DNA of 64,000 nucleotides from Kalmanozyma brasiliensis GHG001 (GCF_000497045.1 NW_015961953.1:450436-514435), one strand, 5' to 3'. Shown: positions 10,883-22,550, numbered from the stretch's first letter. The notes: generated by a model not told the origin, from the sequence alone. Numbers and translations: made by a program.

Positions 10883-12106
10883 ATGGATCAGACCATGGCG
10901 CCATCAGCTCACGGCCTCGCCGCGATCCCCACTCCCGAAATCGTCTTCGAAGTGTTGCCTCCCGCGGACGGAAAAGCGCTTCTAATTCTGCTATTTCTAT
11001 TCAACATAGCCATCGGAGCGCTCATCTTGCAGTTCATCACGCACGTGCAGTACGACATCGAATTGCTCTGCAAGCCCGGCTGGATGCAATTTGGTAAGCT
11101 CTGCTCGCGAGCAACTTACTTTGGTTGCCGCATCTTTTCAATCATTGCCGTAGTCTTGTATATTGTCCTCTTCTCTCTCAAGAACCTCGACTGCTCCAGC
11201 ATTACGAACGCGACAAACGCTTTCTTCCTGCTCGCCCTCAACGCATCTGTACTGATATTTCTGCAAAGGACTATGGCGCTGTACGCGTGGAACCGCTTCG
11301 TCGTGGTCCCGCTCACGCTGTGGTTCCTTGCCGTGCTCAGTCTCTCGCTCTTCATCATTCCGATCAACTCAGTCGGCTTCAAGATCCCTGGCACAAGCTT
11401 CTGCGGCTACGAGGCGAAGCCGAATAAGCCTTACGCCCGCGCCGTCGTTATCGCTTACAGAAGTGTCAGTCTGGGTCTGGATCTCTCCCTGCTTCTGCTG
11501 AGCCTGCATCGTCTGCTAGAAGGAGGTCTGCTGTCGCTCTTCCGTACCACGCAGCGGCCACGAACAGGGCTGCGGGGACAGGGTATCGCAAGCGTGCTGA
11601 TCCGCCAGGGATTCCACTACTTCATACTGCAGGTCCTCAACGAAATACTGATTCTATCTGCATGGCTTAGCTCCTCAGCCGCCTATTCGGGGATTGGCGC
11701 GCCGTTTGCTTTGGCTGTCACTCCCATCGCAGCGGCACATGCATTCAGAGACGCTGGCAGGAAGGCCTCGGCGGCGGCGTCCGGAAAGCAAACGAACCAT
11801 GCCAACGAGATCATGGATCCGATGCCGATGCCGTCTGGCGATCGTATCGGCGCCCGCACAACAGCTCATGCCAGCGCTATCATAACGCCACACCCTGGCA
11901 GAACCAACCGTATCATGTGGGGCAGCAAGCTCGACCCCTTCAGCCGCTCGCAGCACGATCCCTTTAATCTCGAGCATCACAACATGGTAGTAACCCAAGT
12001 CACTCGAGTCGATCATGACGATGCTGGATGGAGCCCTAGTGCCGCTCGTACTTCGTCAGAGATCGATTCGGACGAGCGAGGACAGAACAAGCCACAGCCT
12101 CAATGA
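10883..12106 (+). CDS. Seven-transmembrane protein, paralog A of a three-member local family
   Basis: From the ATG at 10883 the protein has 407 residues. Seven hydrophobic segments are visible at about 31-54, 78-99, 109-128, 139-161, 186-209, 240-262 and 270-288, followed by a hydrophilic tail of about 120 residues. It is clearly related to the products at 13401-14534 and 28806-30218. Shared motifs include PEIVF/PEIIF before helix 1, YDI then KPGW after helix 1, QRTMALYAW after helix 3, HRLLEGGL after helix 5 and GQGI..(V/L)LIRQG before helix 6. The tail motif RIMWGSK..PFSRS is shared with the third copy only. The topology suggests a receptor-like or sensor protein of a basidiomycete-specific family, but no ligand-binding or G-protein motif is evident, so function is unknown. 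An ATG at 10817 would add 22 residues and is less likely. Confidence 0.8.
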   Translation: MDQTMAPSAHGLAAIPTPEIVFEVLPPADGKALLILLFLFNIAIGALILQFITHVQYDIELLCKPGWMQFGKLCSRATYFGCRIFSIIAVVLYIVLFSLKNLDCSSITNATNAFFLLALNASVLIFLQRTMALYAWNRFVVVPLTLWFLAVLSLSLFIIPINSVGFKIPGTSFCGYEAKPNKPYARAVVIAYRSVSLGLDLSLLLLSLHRLLEGGLLSLFRTTQRPRTGLRGQGIASVLIRQGFHYFILQVLNEILILSAWLSSSAAYSGIGAPFALAVTPIAAAHAFRDAGRKASAAASGKQTNHANEIMDPMPMPSGDRIGARTTAHASAIITPHPGRTNRIMWGSKLDPFSRSQHDPFNLEHHNMVVTQVTRVDHDDAGWSPSAARTSSEIDSDERGQNKPQPQ

Positions 12107-13288
12107 AACGAGCTGGAAACGACGACGACCATCGTACGCCTCGAACGAGTCCATACATGCTCAGCCTGACGTGCGCCACCCTTCTATCTACTCGGATGAA
12201 ACTGTGTCTGTTTCCGAGCCCGCTAAGGAAGTACCGCTCTCGTCATCCAACTCGCTGAGCTTCAAAGTCTTGCGCATTACACTTTCATTCCTTTCAATCA
12301 ATGTTTGCCCCCTGTTCATGACTGTAGAGAGCTGAGGTCGTGTGCGAGAGAGTCTGTTGAGCCGTTCAAGGTTCCTTCGGATCTGAGATCTCAAGTCTCA
12401 AGCTTTGCTTTTAAGGAACATCTGTACATACTACTCACGCTTGTGCCTGCTTCATTGTGTTCAGGATCAAGCCGCCACGTAACGAGTCGGTCGCTGATCG
12501 AGCTTGCACATATGCAAGTGGGCCCGAGCTCGAGCGCATCGCTGAGCATTGATGGTAAACGAGCTGGTAAGGTACTGAAAGGAACAGCGCAAGCCGCAAG
12601 CCAGCCTGAAGCGTCGCTACACTGGTTGCGGATGAATAACAGTATCGTCGTGACTCTTCGTAGGGGTCTTGACCTTGACGGATGCGGTTCGGTAACGGAA
12701 GACCATCGGATCGCCTGTCACGAGCTCATCACGGAAGACTACTGTATGGCGAATTCGTCGGAAACGCGACAAACAATAGGCCAGGCACGCAGCCGCGTGG
12801 AGAAATTTCGTGGCGACGCACATGGCGCTCCATTGTTTAGTAAGGTCCCATTGTTCGACGATCCGCTCGCACTGAAGATCTCGGGCCTGTCACGCCGCTT
12901 GTCACTGTAACGACACCTCATGATTGGTCGACTACGAGACGGCGAAAACCTTGCTACTCCTCTCCGAAAAGATTGCGGCCATTTTGCTGTGTCGTCCGGA
13001 ATCCATAAGCCTTCACTAAAGGACCGTCAGTCGAGTGCCCGCATTGTTGATGAGGACTTTGACATGATGAGGATCCTGACAGCCTTTAACGCGGCAGAAG
13101 AAGCTCGCGCTCATCTGCATGGTGGGTTCTGAGATTTGGCGCCTCATTCATGCGTGTAGGTCGCAGTCTCGTCCGCAATTCTGGGGCGACCCGTGCATCG
13201 TATCCTCAGCAAGCGCCGGCAAAGTGTTCCCAGGTACGAGTGCAGCTGGATGCAAAGCTCCATCAGCGCTTTGCGAGCTTCCAAAAGA
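12107..13288. other. Intergenic region between two tandem paralogs
   Basis: This 1.2 kb holds an open frame of 201 codons (12305-12910) with no recognisable motif and biased, random-looking composition. I do not call it a gene. No trace of a further seven-helix copy was seen. Confidence 0.5.
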
Positions 13289-13296
13289 GATAAAAG
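13289..13296 (+). promoter_or_regulatory. TATA-like box of the second seven-helix gene
   Basis: GATAAAAG lies about 105 bp before the ATG at 13401. It is a weak TATA match, but no better one is nearby. Confidence 0.4.
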
Positions 13297-13400
13297 GGCA
13301 TCTCGACGTCCACCATGACACTGCACTCCCTTCATCTACAATGCTTCGTAGATCCCTCCAGGAAGCATATCACTGCACACGTCGCTGAATATCGGCCAAG

Positions 13401-14534
13401 ATGGACCACAACACATCATTCGCCCGAGCTGCCACCCGCTCCGCTTCGGCCACATCCGCGTTCCAGACACCGGAGATCATCTTCAACATCGTCCCGAGTG
13501 ACGAAGGACCAGCTCTTCTCGCCCTTGTCTATCTATATTGCATCGCTTTGGGCGCTGTGACTGTCGAGCTTTTCAATCACCTCGACTACGACATACGGCT
13601 AATTCGAAAGCCAGGCTGGACCCAGCCTGCCAAGCTGATCTCAAGGATAGCCTACCTCCTTTGCCGAGTATTACCACCGACCGCGATCTCCATGTTTCTC
13701 TTTGACCTCTCGCTGAAGCGCATAAATTGCGCCGGTATCACACAAGCGATCGGCATCCTGAGCATGTTGCTCTTTGCCTCGGTTGCATTGATCATGGCGC
13801 AGAGGACCATGGCCGTGTACGCGTGGAAACGTTCATTGGTCATTCCCCTCACGGTCTTCTACCTCATCCTTGTGGCTAGCATGGCAACGTCTGTGCCCTT
13901 CTGGACCGTTGGCCGCCGCCTTCCCTTCTTCGGCTTCTGCGTCGTAGACGACAGACGGTATGAGACCAGGACGATCGTCACCAATGTGGTCTACAAGTCC
14001 CTCGGCCTGGTCTTTGATGTCACTCTTCTCCTCATCATGCTGCATCGGCTGCTGGAAGGTGGTCTTCCATCTCTCTGGCTCAAGAGAAACGCACAACGCA
14101 ACCCCCCTGACTGGCAAGGACAGGGCATCTCCAGCCTGTTGATCCGTCAAGGAATCCAGGTCTTTGTGCTGCAGCTGGCATGCGATGTGTTCCTTGCAGC
14201 AACATGGCTCGGCTTCAAGAGCCTGATATTGCAAGGCATTGGCACTCCCTTTTCCTTCAGCATACCTCCTATCGCCGCCACGGCAGCTTTCAGAGAGATT
14301 GGCGAGACGCGTCGCAACATGAACCACAATACGGAAAGGGTGAACGAGCTCATGGACTCGATGGTCGAGCCTCTGGACGACCGATCGCGCAATCCCTCCA
14401 CCGGCAAAGCTTCTGTCCAGACGCCGCGACCGTCACCGAGCGCCAAGTTGCACGCAAGCGGCGCCGCCTCCGCCACCGAGTCTGCTCAGGGGTCGACGCT
14501 AGTACAAGCGACGTCCAGGCACTACATTGCCTGA
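13401..14534 (+). CDS. Seven-transmembrane protein, paralog B
   Basis: The predicted protein has 377 residues, with PEIIFN before helix 1, then YDIRLIRKPGW, QRTMAVYAWKR, HRLLEGGL, GQGISSLLIRQG and PIAATAAFREIG at the positions seen in paralogs A and C. It has the same seven helices but a shorter C-terminal tail that lacks the RIMWGSK motif. It lies 1.3 kb downstream of paralog A on the same strand, as expected for a tandem duplication that has since diverged widely. Function is unknown. A loss of the tail would change any cytoplasmic signalling or sorting role that the tail plays in A and C. Confidence 0.8.
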   Translation: MDHNTSFARAATRSASATSAFQTPEIIFNIVPSDEGPALLALVYLYCIALGAVTVELFNHLDYDIRLIRKPGWTQPAKLISRIAYLLCRVLPPTAISMFLFDLSLKRINCAGITQAIGILSMLLFASVALIMAQRTMAVYAWKRSLVIPLTVFYLILVASMATSVPFWTVGRRLPFFGFCVVDDRRYETRTIVTNVVYKSLGLVFDVTLLLIMLHRLLEGGLPSLWLKRNAQRNPPDWQGQGISSLLIRQGIQVFVLQLACDVFLAATWLGFKSLILQGIGTPFSFSIPPIAATAAFREIGETRRNMNHNTERVNELMDSMVEPLDDRSRNPSTGKASVQTPRPSPSAKLHASGAASATESAQGSTLVQATSRHYIA

Positions 14535-14940
14535 TCAAGCTGGCCATCAACAATCGAATCCGTTTCCCTTATCAAGTCAACTAGAGCCGATCTCCACCTA
14601 AGGGTCCGCTTCACACACTTCAAGCCTACTGTAGGAATCTCGCGTCATATGCTACACTCTTTTTCGTCGAATCGTTTCACGCTGTGCTCGAGTGTTCGAT
14701 GCGACCTGCAGCCTTGTGAAAAGCACGCGTTCTCTCGCTTCATACTCTGACGACCTCAGACCGCTCACAAACGTCGATGGCTGTTGAGCGACTCCCTCGG
14801 GCAACAAGCCACGCTGTACTGGTGCACCCGCTCATTGATGCTCCCTCACTTTCTCATACGATTGTCGAGCCACCGCATTCACTCGGATCAGATGATGGGA
14901 CAAGAAGGGTATATTAGAGCAGCTTATTCACACCGCCTGG
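14535..14940. other. Short convergent intergenic region
   Basis: These 0.4 kb separate the stops of paralog B (plus) and the acyltransferase-like gene (minus). No gene was seen. Confidence 0.5.
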
Positions 14941-16434
14941 TTACGTGCGGAAGAAGTGGAAGACGCCCCTGGCGAAGGCGATGCTGGCGTCGTCGACGAC
15001 GCGCGACCAGACGTCGCAAGCCAGAATGCTGAGGGGTACCATGGTGAAGAAGAGCACGGCGGTGATCTGAGCGGGGCTGGTCCAGCTGAGGCTCTCGGTG
15101 AGGTGGGCGTAGAGGATGCTGCCGACGCTGAGCATGACAGTTCCGGAGACCATCGCGATCGAGAAGCCCAAACGGCCAAAGTAGGTGAGGGCGCGGTTGG
15201 AGAAGACCTTCTGCAGCGCGGGGCTGAGCTCGACGAGCACCAGCAGACCCGTGGCCAGCAGCCAGTCGTCCCATCGCGGATAGGCGCGGTTGTTGTAGTC
15301 CCACTCCCGGTTGAGCGTGCCCGTGTTGAGGTCGATATGGCCGATGTAGTCGTTGTAGTACTTGCTCGGGACAATGGCGATCCAGACGTACTTGAGCAGC
15401 AAGCCGAGCACCATCATGATTTGGGGGATAAGCTTAGGGTTGAGGAACTTGGTCTTGTCCGAGTTGAGCGGAATGCCCTCCTTAGGCAGGATCTGGCGGT
15501 AGACCGTCGCGTACTCCGCAATGGCCAAACCGGTGAGGGTGTACCACGACCAGCGACCCATCCAGGCAGAGATGACGAGGAAGAAGGCCAGACCGTAGTT
15601 CTTCCAGCGGAAGATGGTGAAGGGCAGACACCAGGCGTAGACGGTGATGACGTACGTCTGCTGGAAGACAACCGAGGTGAACCACATGATTCCGCCAGGG
15701 GGCATGTATGTGCTCGCCACCGAGGTGGTGTATGCATAAGGAGCGAAGACGAACGAGACCACCGTGTTGACGTACTCCACCGTCGAGGCCCAGACCTTAG
15801 GTGGGTGAGCGGCGGGGTTGTTGAGCTTGTCGGCCATCGCGGGGGCGTACTTGAAGCCGTTGAGAGCGGCAACCACCGAAGTGAGCGCCAATGCGACGGC
15901 GAGGGGAAGGATGAGTCGGAAGGGTCGACGGAAGCCTGGACCAGCCAGAGTCAAGCCGTCTCGCCTCTCGATAAAGGTCTGCATGGCCACGCGGCCCATG
16001 AGGATAACGTACATGTTGCCCTGGAAGCTGCCGTTGAACAACAGCGGGCTGAGCGCCTTGCGGACGATGTTCATCCAGTAAGGACATGTCCGTGTGAACT
16101 CGGCGGGGAAAGTGCCGTCCGTATCGCGGTCCGTGACGATAGCTGGCGCAAAGATGCGGAAGAAGATGTAGAGGAGCGTCTGGAAGGCGACGAGACCGCG
16201 GATGCCCTCGAGGTAGCTGATGCGTTGCTTGCGTTTGCGTCCCACGTCGGCCTCATCGTTCTCGGTGATCGGCTTGGGTGTCACGTCGAAACGTGCATCG
16301 CCTTTCAAGATGGTGTATCCGCGCTCGTCGTGATCGGGCTCGTAGCTCTTGTCGATGCCTGCGGCTCCCTCGACAAAGACGGGGAGCGACAACGGCCTGA
16401 GCATGGAAAGTCGCTTTGCTGCTGCTTCCGACAT
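14941..16434 (-). CDS. Acyltransferase-3-like polytopic membrane protein
   Basis: From the ATG at 16434 the protein has 497 residues, with about ten hydrophobic helices and a hydrophilic N terminus of about 90 residues. The segment YLEGIRGLVAFQTLLYIFF matches the first helix of the acyltransferase 3 (OafA/NolL) family, which moves acyl groups to sugars or lipids at membranes. In bacterial OafA-type proteins a histidine follows a Tyr in this helix; here the Tyr is kept and the next residue is Ile, so the usual putative catalytic His is absent. The remaining helices are of the expected number and spacing. An in-frame ATG at 16506 would add 24 Pro-rich residues; the start at MSEAAAK was preferred. 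The gene could be a real acyltransferase of a divergent fungal branch or a non-catalytic relative. Confidence 0.75.
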   Translation of the reverse strand: MSEAAAKRLSMLRPLSLPVFVEGAAGIDKSYEPDHDERGYTILKGDARFDVTPKPITENDEADVGRKRKQRISYLEGIRGLVAFQTLLYIFFRIFAPAIVTDRDTDGTFPAEFTRTCPYWMNIVRKALSPLLFNGSFQGNMYVILMGRVAMQTFIERRDGLTLAGPGFRRPFRLILPLAVALALTSVVAALNGFKYAPAMADKLNNPAAHPPKVWASTVEYVNTVVSFVFAPYAYTTSVASTYMPPGGIMWFTSVVFQQTYVITVYAWCLPFTIFRWKNYGLAFFLVISAWMGRWSWYTLTGLAIAEYATVYRQILPKEGIPLNSDKTKFLNPKLIPQIMMVLGLLLKYVWIAIVPSKYYNDYIGHIDLNTGTLNREWDYNNRAYPRWDDWLLATGLLVLVELSPALQKVFSNRALTYFGRLGFSIAMVSGTVMLSVGSILYAHLTESLSWTSPAQITAVLFFTMVPLSILACDVWSRVVDDASIAFARGVFHFFRT

Positions 16435-16576
16435 CTTGCTCGTGTGTGCGCGGGGAGGGTCTCGTGGTACTTGTGAAGGAGTGGAACCCTGGAGCGGAAG
16501 GTGCAAAGATCCGAAGGAGGAGGGAGCGCAGGTGGTGATGAGGGAATAGACGACGTCGCTATCAACACCAAGAAGG

Positions 16577-16586
16577 GCTTATAAGG
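16577..16586 (-). promoter_or_regulatory. Probable TATA box of the acyltransferase-like gene
   Basis: CCTTATAAGC on the minus strand lies about 145 bp before the ATG at 16434. The core TTATAA is palindromic, so orientation is inferred from the gene. Confidence 0.4.
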
Positions 16587-17194
16587 GAGGAGCGCAAAAG
16601 ATCAAGCCATCAGTCATCTTCGAGAAAGGCGAAGAGAGACGGGCTTGCGTTGAGAGGCCGTCCTCAGACTTGCACTGGGCGCAGTGGAGCTGTAGCGAGG
16701 GCCGGGACCAACGTAAGAAGACACGCATCAGAGACACTTTTCTGATGGATCCGGTCTTCACAAGCGCAGGCTGGGCGTCGAGCACATCCAAAAAGGGTGT
16801 CACTTTGACTGCACAGATCAGCCCAGAGTGTCAGCGGCGCTCCGATGACTGGCAAGCGAGCAAGCGTGAAATGCTCTGTGATGCATTCGGGATCTGCAGT
16901 GCACACAATCACCAGGCAAAGAGAGAGAGAGAGCGGACTCTGGAAGAATCAAAGGCAGCTTAGCGCCTGCTGCTGAATCGCTGCAAGCGGAAAAAAGCAG
17001 CCTAAGCACGGTGAAGCCAAAGCCAAAGTTGGACGATCAATCAAGCAATTTACGGGCGCTTAGCGGTACACCAACTCATAAATTGAGGCGTAAAATAATT
17101 CGTAACTCTCGCGAGCTGTCAAAACGAGAAAGAAAATCTAGCAGCGGCCGCCGCACAGAGTGGAGAATCGACGAAAGCGGTCGAGCTCGAAAAT

Positions 17195-17240
17195 AAACTT
17201 TTGATTTATTTTAAGTTTGATTTTGATTTTTTCTTTATCT
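17195..17240. other. A/T-rich island
   Basis: The segment is almost only A and T, with TTTGATTTATTTTAAG and TTTGATTTTGATTTTTTC, in otherwise G+C-balanced DNA. Such islands can be replication origins, matrix attachment sites or scars of decayed elements. Nothing in the sequence decides between them. Confidence 0.4.
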
Positions 17241-20200
17241 CGCGAGACGTGGCCAACGCCGTGTTTGAGATCAAAAGCCGAATCCCCTCCAGAACGGCAG
17301 GCGCCTGCAGCCTGCTTTCACCTCGGAGGCGAACAAAGATTGACATGGGCCCGTGTCCCCTCGTGCAGAGGTCTTCGCTTACAGCTTCTTTGATGCAGAT
17401 TAGACATCGTTCTGACAGGTACGATAAGAAGCATAACAGAGACACGCACCAAAGCTGCTAACTTTTGACACATGCTGTTGGCCGTCTGCTCTTCTTATCG
17501 CTCCTTTCTTCCTGCTTGAGCATCGTTTCAGAAGTGGCAAGAGACAATGCTAAGGTATCGACTGCCATTGGGCAACATTTCGAGCGGAGATGGAAAGCGT
17601 CAGCGGCGGCACAGTGGTCTCGCGTCGAAGAGGTGAAGAGTCGACTTTGGTGGTAGAGTCGTTCGACAGGGAGGGGCGATGGTACGCCGACATCTCCGCA
17701 AGATACCAGCCAAGAGTCCCAAGACTGCACTAGTGGAAACTGAATTGCACCATGCTCTTAGCGTACAAGCCGTGAGAATGTCTCATACGGCGACAAATGT
17801 AGCGCCAACCAGGCAAACAATGGCCAGCCCAAGTTACGGTATGCAGCTGTGGTGAGACACGTGAGGACGCCTCGATAGCCGAACTCATTGTTCGATGTGA
17901 GCTCTTGTGCGTACTGCCGCGAATAGGGCCTCGACCCTAGGCTTTCTAAATACAATTCAATTGTTGTTTTCGGAAGAAGCAATCCAAATCGTCGATTCAA
18001 ATCTGAGATTGGCGGTGAATGACAGCCGGTGTCAGATGCGCTAACCGAGCTCTGGCAACTTTTACTGTGTTCCGCTTTCGTCGACTAGGCCAGATCGGAC
18101 GGCGGCTACCTCTGCCGACAAACACGTCCTTCCCGCGTGTTCTGCTATCGCAATACGGTCAGTGCTCACAGCAGCATTCTAGCAGCTGCAGGCGGCGTTC
18201 GGATCTCACGCTACTGCACGTCTGTTTTCCCGATCTAGGCAGCCTTGTCAGGTCGGATCGGAGCAAGACAACGTCCCGTAATGGATTGATATATCGCTAG
18301 ATCAGCGCTCTGCCGCTTTCTTCGCCTACCCATTCTACGGTGCTAGAAGCTACCTTTGCGAACCGAGCCCTTGCTTCGATAGCATGCGATTGCAACACAC
18401 CCTACGATCCCTTGTCTTGGGGGCGTTCCGTTGGATTGTCTTTGAGGTGCCATCCGCAGAACCCATTTTGCAGTCTAAGTGTGGGGAACAATCCTTTGGT
18501 ATAGCGACAAACACACTCTGACCTGCCTTTGTCCAGCGATGGATTAGTCATGTCGAAGCGACAGAAGCAAAACCCTCAAGTCCACGAAATTTCAATTTAA
18601 TACCTCAAAAAAAAGCGGGCTCAGAAAATTGCAAAATATAGAGCTCGAATTGGTAGAAGGTGTGGAAGTTGCAAGAGAGTAAGGCGAAGCTGGTGTCAAT
18701 CTCGTCCTCACCGCTCGAGCAGACACCGGGCCCTTGGAAGAGCAGAAACAAGGCCATCTGATCACACCTGGTGCTGTCAACAGATCCCCTCGACCCGCTC
18801 GATCCTGTCAGACATCACACGGCGCATGGACGGACATGTCGAAACCCCGAGGCAATTGTTCCGAAACATTTATCGAAGCCCCAGGGTCGCGACCTGTGGC
18901 TGGCCAAGGGAGACAGCGGAGATGACCTGGCGAGTCATTCGGCTCCCTGACGGCTTCCGAACTGGTAGAACAACTGACATCAGACGCACACGACTGTTTG
19001 CACCCAAGGTCACGAAAGCCGTCTCGAACGGAAATCGGATGCGGGAGCATGAATCGGGCGGGTAAAATAAGCGCGGGGGTCTGGACACTCTGGCCCCGGT
19101 ATTTGGAAAATCGTGGCTTGGAGGGTAAACAATTTATGGCGTGACCCTTTCCTTCAAGATCCGCAGCTTCACCTTCGACTGGACATCGGGCTCAAGGAGA
19201 ACACCGCATGTCGCCTGCAGCAGAATCCATCGAGCAAGAAAGCGAAGCGATGCCGTGTGTGCGTGCTCTCAAGAACGTGGTCCACTCTACGACCATCGAA
19301 CCGAAAGTAGATCCAAAGGTCGCTAAAAATACTGTAAATTTCCACAGCACAGATCTTCTTTCGGCTGCGCGATTAGCGCGCTAATGCATGCATGCAGCGG
19401 CGCTTCTGCTTCTACGCGCTTTCAACGGGTTCCTGTTGGCAAAATTTGGACGACAGTCCATCTCGTGGAATCAGAACTCCATTTGCGAGCGGGAGGGGCC
19501 TATCGATAAGTTAGCTGCAAGCAGAGAGGATAAGACGGGCAGAATCTCAACTCGTATCTTGTAAGCAACAGCCGAGACAGGGTGCGGTGGATGTACCCCG
19601 AAAGAGCGAACGACGCGGCGAAGCGTCAAAGCCACTGTTTGTTTCACGATCGTCCCATCTCATCGCCATCGTACAGTGACCAGCCTAATCAGCGGCGTGT
19701 CAGGTCGAGAGCATGCAAGACACGATCAACGACGGGACGAGCTGAGACCACTTCGGCAACAGAGGCGGCCTCAGCGGGGAACATGGTCTGAGAGAAAGGA
19801 ACGTACCATCCGGGAGGGGATGTTCTCAGACAATGTCTGGAGCTTGTATGTTAGCGCGCTTGTGCTTAAGCTACTGCAAGCAATCGCCGCGCGCAGAGAC
19901 GGCCAGGAGGGGCAAGTAGGCAAGGCTAATGGCGCCTTGTTTCTGGCGTAAGAATTTCCAAACTCAGTGCGACACTTTGCAACTTTGCTCCGAAAGCTCT
20001 CCCAGGGGACAGTGCGCCTTCAAATTTATCACGATCAGAGCTTTGCTGACCCGGCATAGGATACACTCGGTGCCATAGGATGCAATGCAAGAGATTAAGG
20101 TAACTTCGAGTCCAGCATATGGAAAAGACTGCAAAGTGGTTTCGCGCTTAGCTGGGCTGAACCTTGTCAAGATTCCTTAGCGAGAGACCATCTCTTGGGA

Positions 20201-21739
20201 AACATACGCTTCTCTCGCATCCGGATGGCCGGAAGCTTCGCCGTCACTGCTATCACGTCCGTGAAAACTATGTGTAGCATGCTCCTCATTGCCGCTCGTA
20301 GCCGTGCCGCTGATTGGGGAGGGTCGCACTGAGTTCGAGTTCCGCTGTTCAGTCGTCCCTGGGGTCATTCATCCTATTCGTGGAAACATGTGAAGCGATG
20401 CGCAGCATGGGCAGCTGTCGATCGATGTAGCCAGCTCAATCTGAAGTTCAACGCACTTTCCGGCATGAGCTCACCATACTGTTGAGCTTTGACGTTAGCA
20501 CTGTCAAGCCGCGACCAGTCTCTCACAGGTCAGTTTCACAGGCTTCCAGCACGCACCAACGGATGGGCCCTTGAGCTAAGAAGGCACATAGCAATCTTGG
20601 CGCATCTACAGTCGTAGATCAGGCACGCTACAACATACATCGCGAAGAAGAGATGGGCGTCGCCAGCAGGTACACAACATTTGCTCTGAACCTCGCTTCG
20701 AGACGCGTGGGAAAAGCAGATCTCGTCCTGTGAACGAATCATAGCTGTAGCTGTCCGCTGCATGATGCTCTCGCTGCGAAGAAACGTGCGACATCCCCGA
20801 AAGATTAGAGCGGCATCACCTGGGCGCCTACTGAGACCGACGCGACTTCTCACTATCTACTGTATGCTTTGCGCTGCGTCGCTCAGACGCGATGCTAGTG
20901 CGACCGGCACGTTGTCAACTTTGTCCGGCGTTGGGCTGATGGTAGGCTAAAAGCGCCCCGATCCAATATGGCGGCTACTCAGATATCGACAATGGCGACC
21001 CAAATCTCTGCGGCGAGGAGCTGCATCCCAGCCTTGTTCGAGATGCCGGACAGCGCTCTCTTTTTCAGACGTGACTGCATTCGGCGCCTTCCAGGAATCG
21101 GAATCCTAAAGAATCGAATTAAAGAATTAATTTTCCAGAAAACGAAAACGGAAACAGCATGGAAAAAGGCTTTGACACCGTGGCTCGGCTCGTGGCTTGG
21201 CCAACATGGCATGGCTGCCGACGTTGGGCAACTCTTCAGCAGCCTTCCCCACCCGAGACACCGTCTGGGCTTACTGCTCTGAAACCAGACTGCAAGCCAG
21301 CTTTTAATGCGGACTCTCGTCTAACGCTGCTGCTGGAGATCGTGTACTTGGTTCGAAGCTTGGCCTGTACCACAACACCATTGGAAAGCCGCGAAGCCGC
21401 CTCTAGCCGCCTTCACGAGCCGATATCGCAGCTTCATCTGCGTTCAGTTGCGCCTCTTCGTCAGATAGCTCTAGGCGACCATGCTGCATGAGAGGCTGGA
21501 TCCGTTTGCTACAACCTCATCGGCATTTGCCGCCCTGGATTTACTACCATACAGCCGCGACAAGATAACGATCCTCACTTGGTAGACTTGCAGCTATCAT
21601 CTTCCGCAAAACGATGCAGCGATGGAGTATGGCTCATGCTCACACTATCTCTCAGATCGAACCTGTTCATAGCCCTATCATTGCATGCTGCCTGCTGCTG
21701 GTGATCAGCAGGCCAGCCAACTTACGGATGAAGAAAGGA

Positions 21740-21852
21740 GCAGAGAAATTAAAATTTTAAATTGATCAATTAATTAAAAGGGCGTCATTTCTGCACTCCG
21801 ACCGTCGATCCGAGACAGGTCAATGGTAAACTGTGATTTGGTTTTTTTAAGA
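21740..21852. other. A/T-rich island with palindrome
   Basis: This island contains the perfect 12-bp palindrome AATTGATCAATT at 21760-21771, embedded in runs of AATTAA and AAAATTTT, and a T-run/A-run near 21842-21855. It could form a small hairpin or mark an origin-like region. Confidence 0.4.
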
Positions 21853-22541
21853 AAAATCACGAATAAGAGCTAGCGTGTCCACCATCCTAGCCGCTGCGGT
21901 CCTGATCTAGGATTCTGCCGCTTGCAGAAAAGAGGCGCTTTTCGGAGGCTTCTTTTCAGCTGAGACACTGGGCATTTTTAGCCCCCTCCTCATACTCCTT
22001 CTGTGCCCTCTGGTCGTTGAATCGCAGCTCACGGCGACCGAAAAGTCTGCTACTCTGAATTTGGCGGCCTCGAATTGCCTGTCTCTGAACGTATCATTGT
22101 TTGTCGGCTTCTGCTAGCCTGCCCCAATCGCCTGTCTGTCCTGTCCGAATTCGAGTTTGCGATACTTGACATCCGCCTGCGCTCTCCCGCCGAGGTCCCC
22201 GTGGTTGACCGTTCTGAAACCGTCATTCTTCCTACTCATCGATGTCCTGATCAGAGCTGGATGGTCAATGTCTCAGCGCCAGTCGAAAGCCTTTCGTTCC
22301 CAGACTTGCAGCTTTCCGACACCGCCAGCCGCCCTGGCTGCGACTGTCAGTGTGCGACTATCCGAGCTGAGCTATGACATCGAGGCTCACTCACCTTGCG
22401 TTCTCCCATATAAGTCCGGGTCATTGGGTCACCTCGTCTCGTCCGCAATCAGCATCGCCCCCCATCTCTACATCCGTTCAGCACAAACGACAGATCCGTG
22501 TCCCTGTCGCCTCTTCCCGCTAACACCAGAGCCTTTCTCTT

Positions 22542-22550
22542 GATATATAA
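22542..22550 (+). promoter_or_regulatory. TATA box of the Cys-rich protein gene
   Basis: GATATATAA lies about 70 bp before the ATG at 22619. A second, more distal TATA-like site (CATATAAG) lies near 22410. Confidence 0.6.

Larger units (their letters stand above)
16587..22541. other. Long stretch (about 6 kb) with no credible gene
   Basis: Only short frames (under about 130 codons) of random composition are present on either strand. None has a signal peptide, known motif or neighbour-like codon use. The stretch includes a GA-run near 16917-16933 and A/T-rich islands at about 17195-17240, 18590-18650, 21105-21140 and 21740-21850, against a background of about half G+C. I saw no terminal repeats, target-site duplications or transposase motifs, and no tRNA box B. 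Non-coding RNA, a decayed element or a replication-related region are all possible. Confidence 0.55.

Noticed and set aside
12305..12910. A 201-codon frame between the tandem seven-helix genes
   Set aside because: No motif, signal peptide or promoter; random-looking composition.
14956..16476. Antisense frame of 506 codons opposite the acyltransferase-like gene
   Set aside because: A shadow of the sense gene, with an acidic, repetitive composition and no domain.
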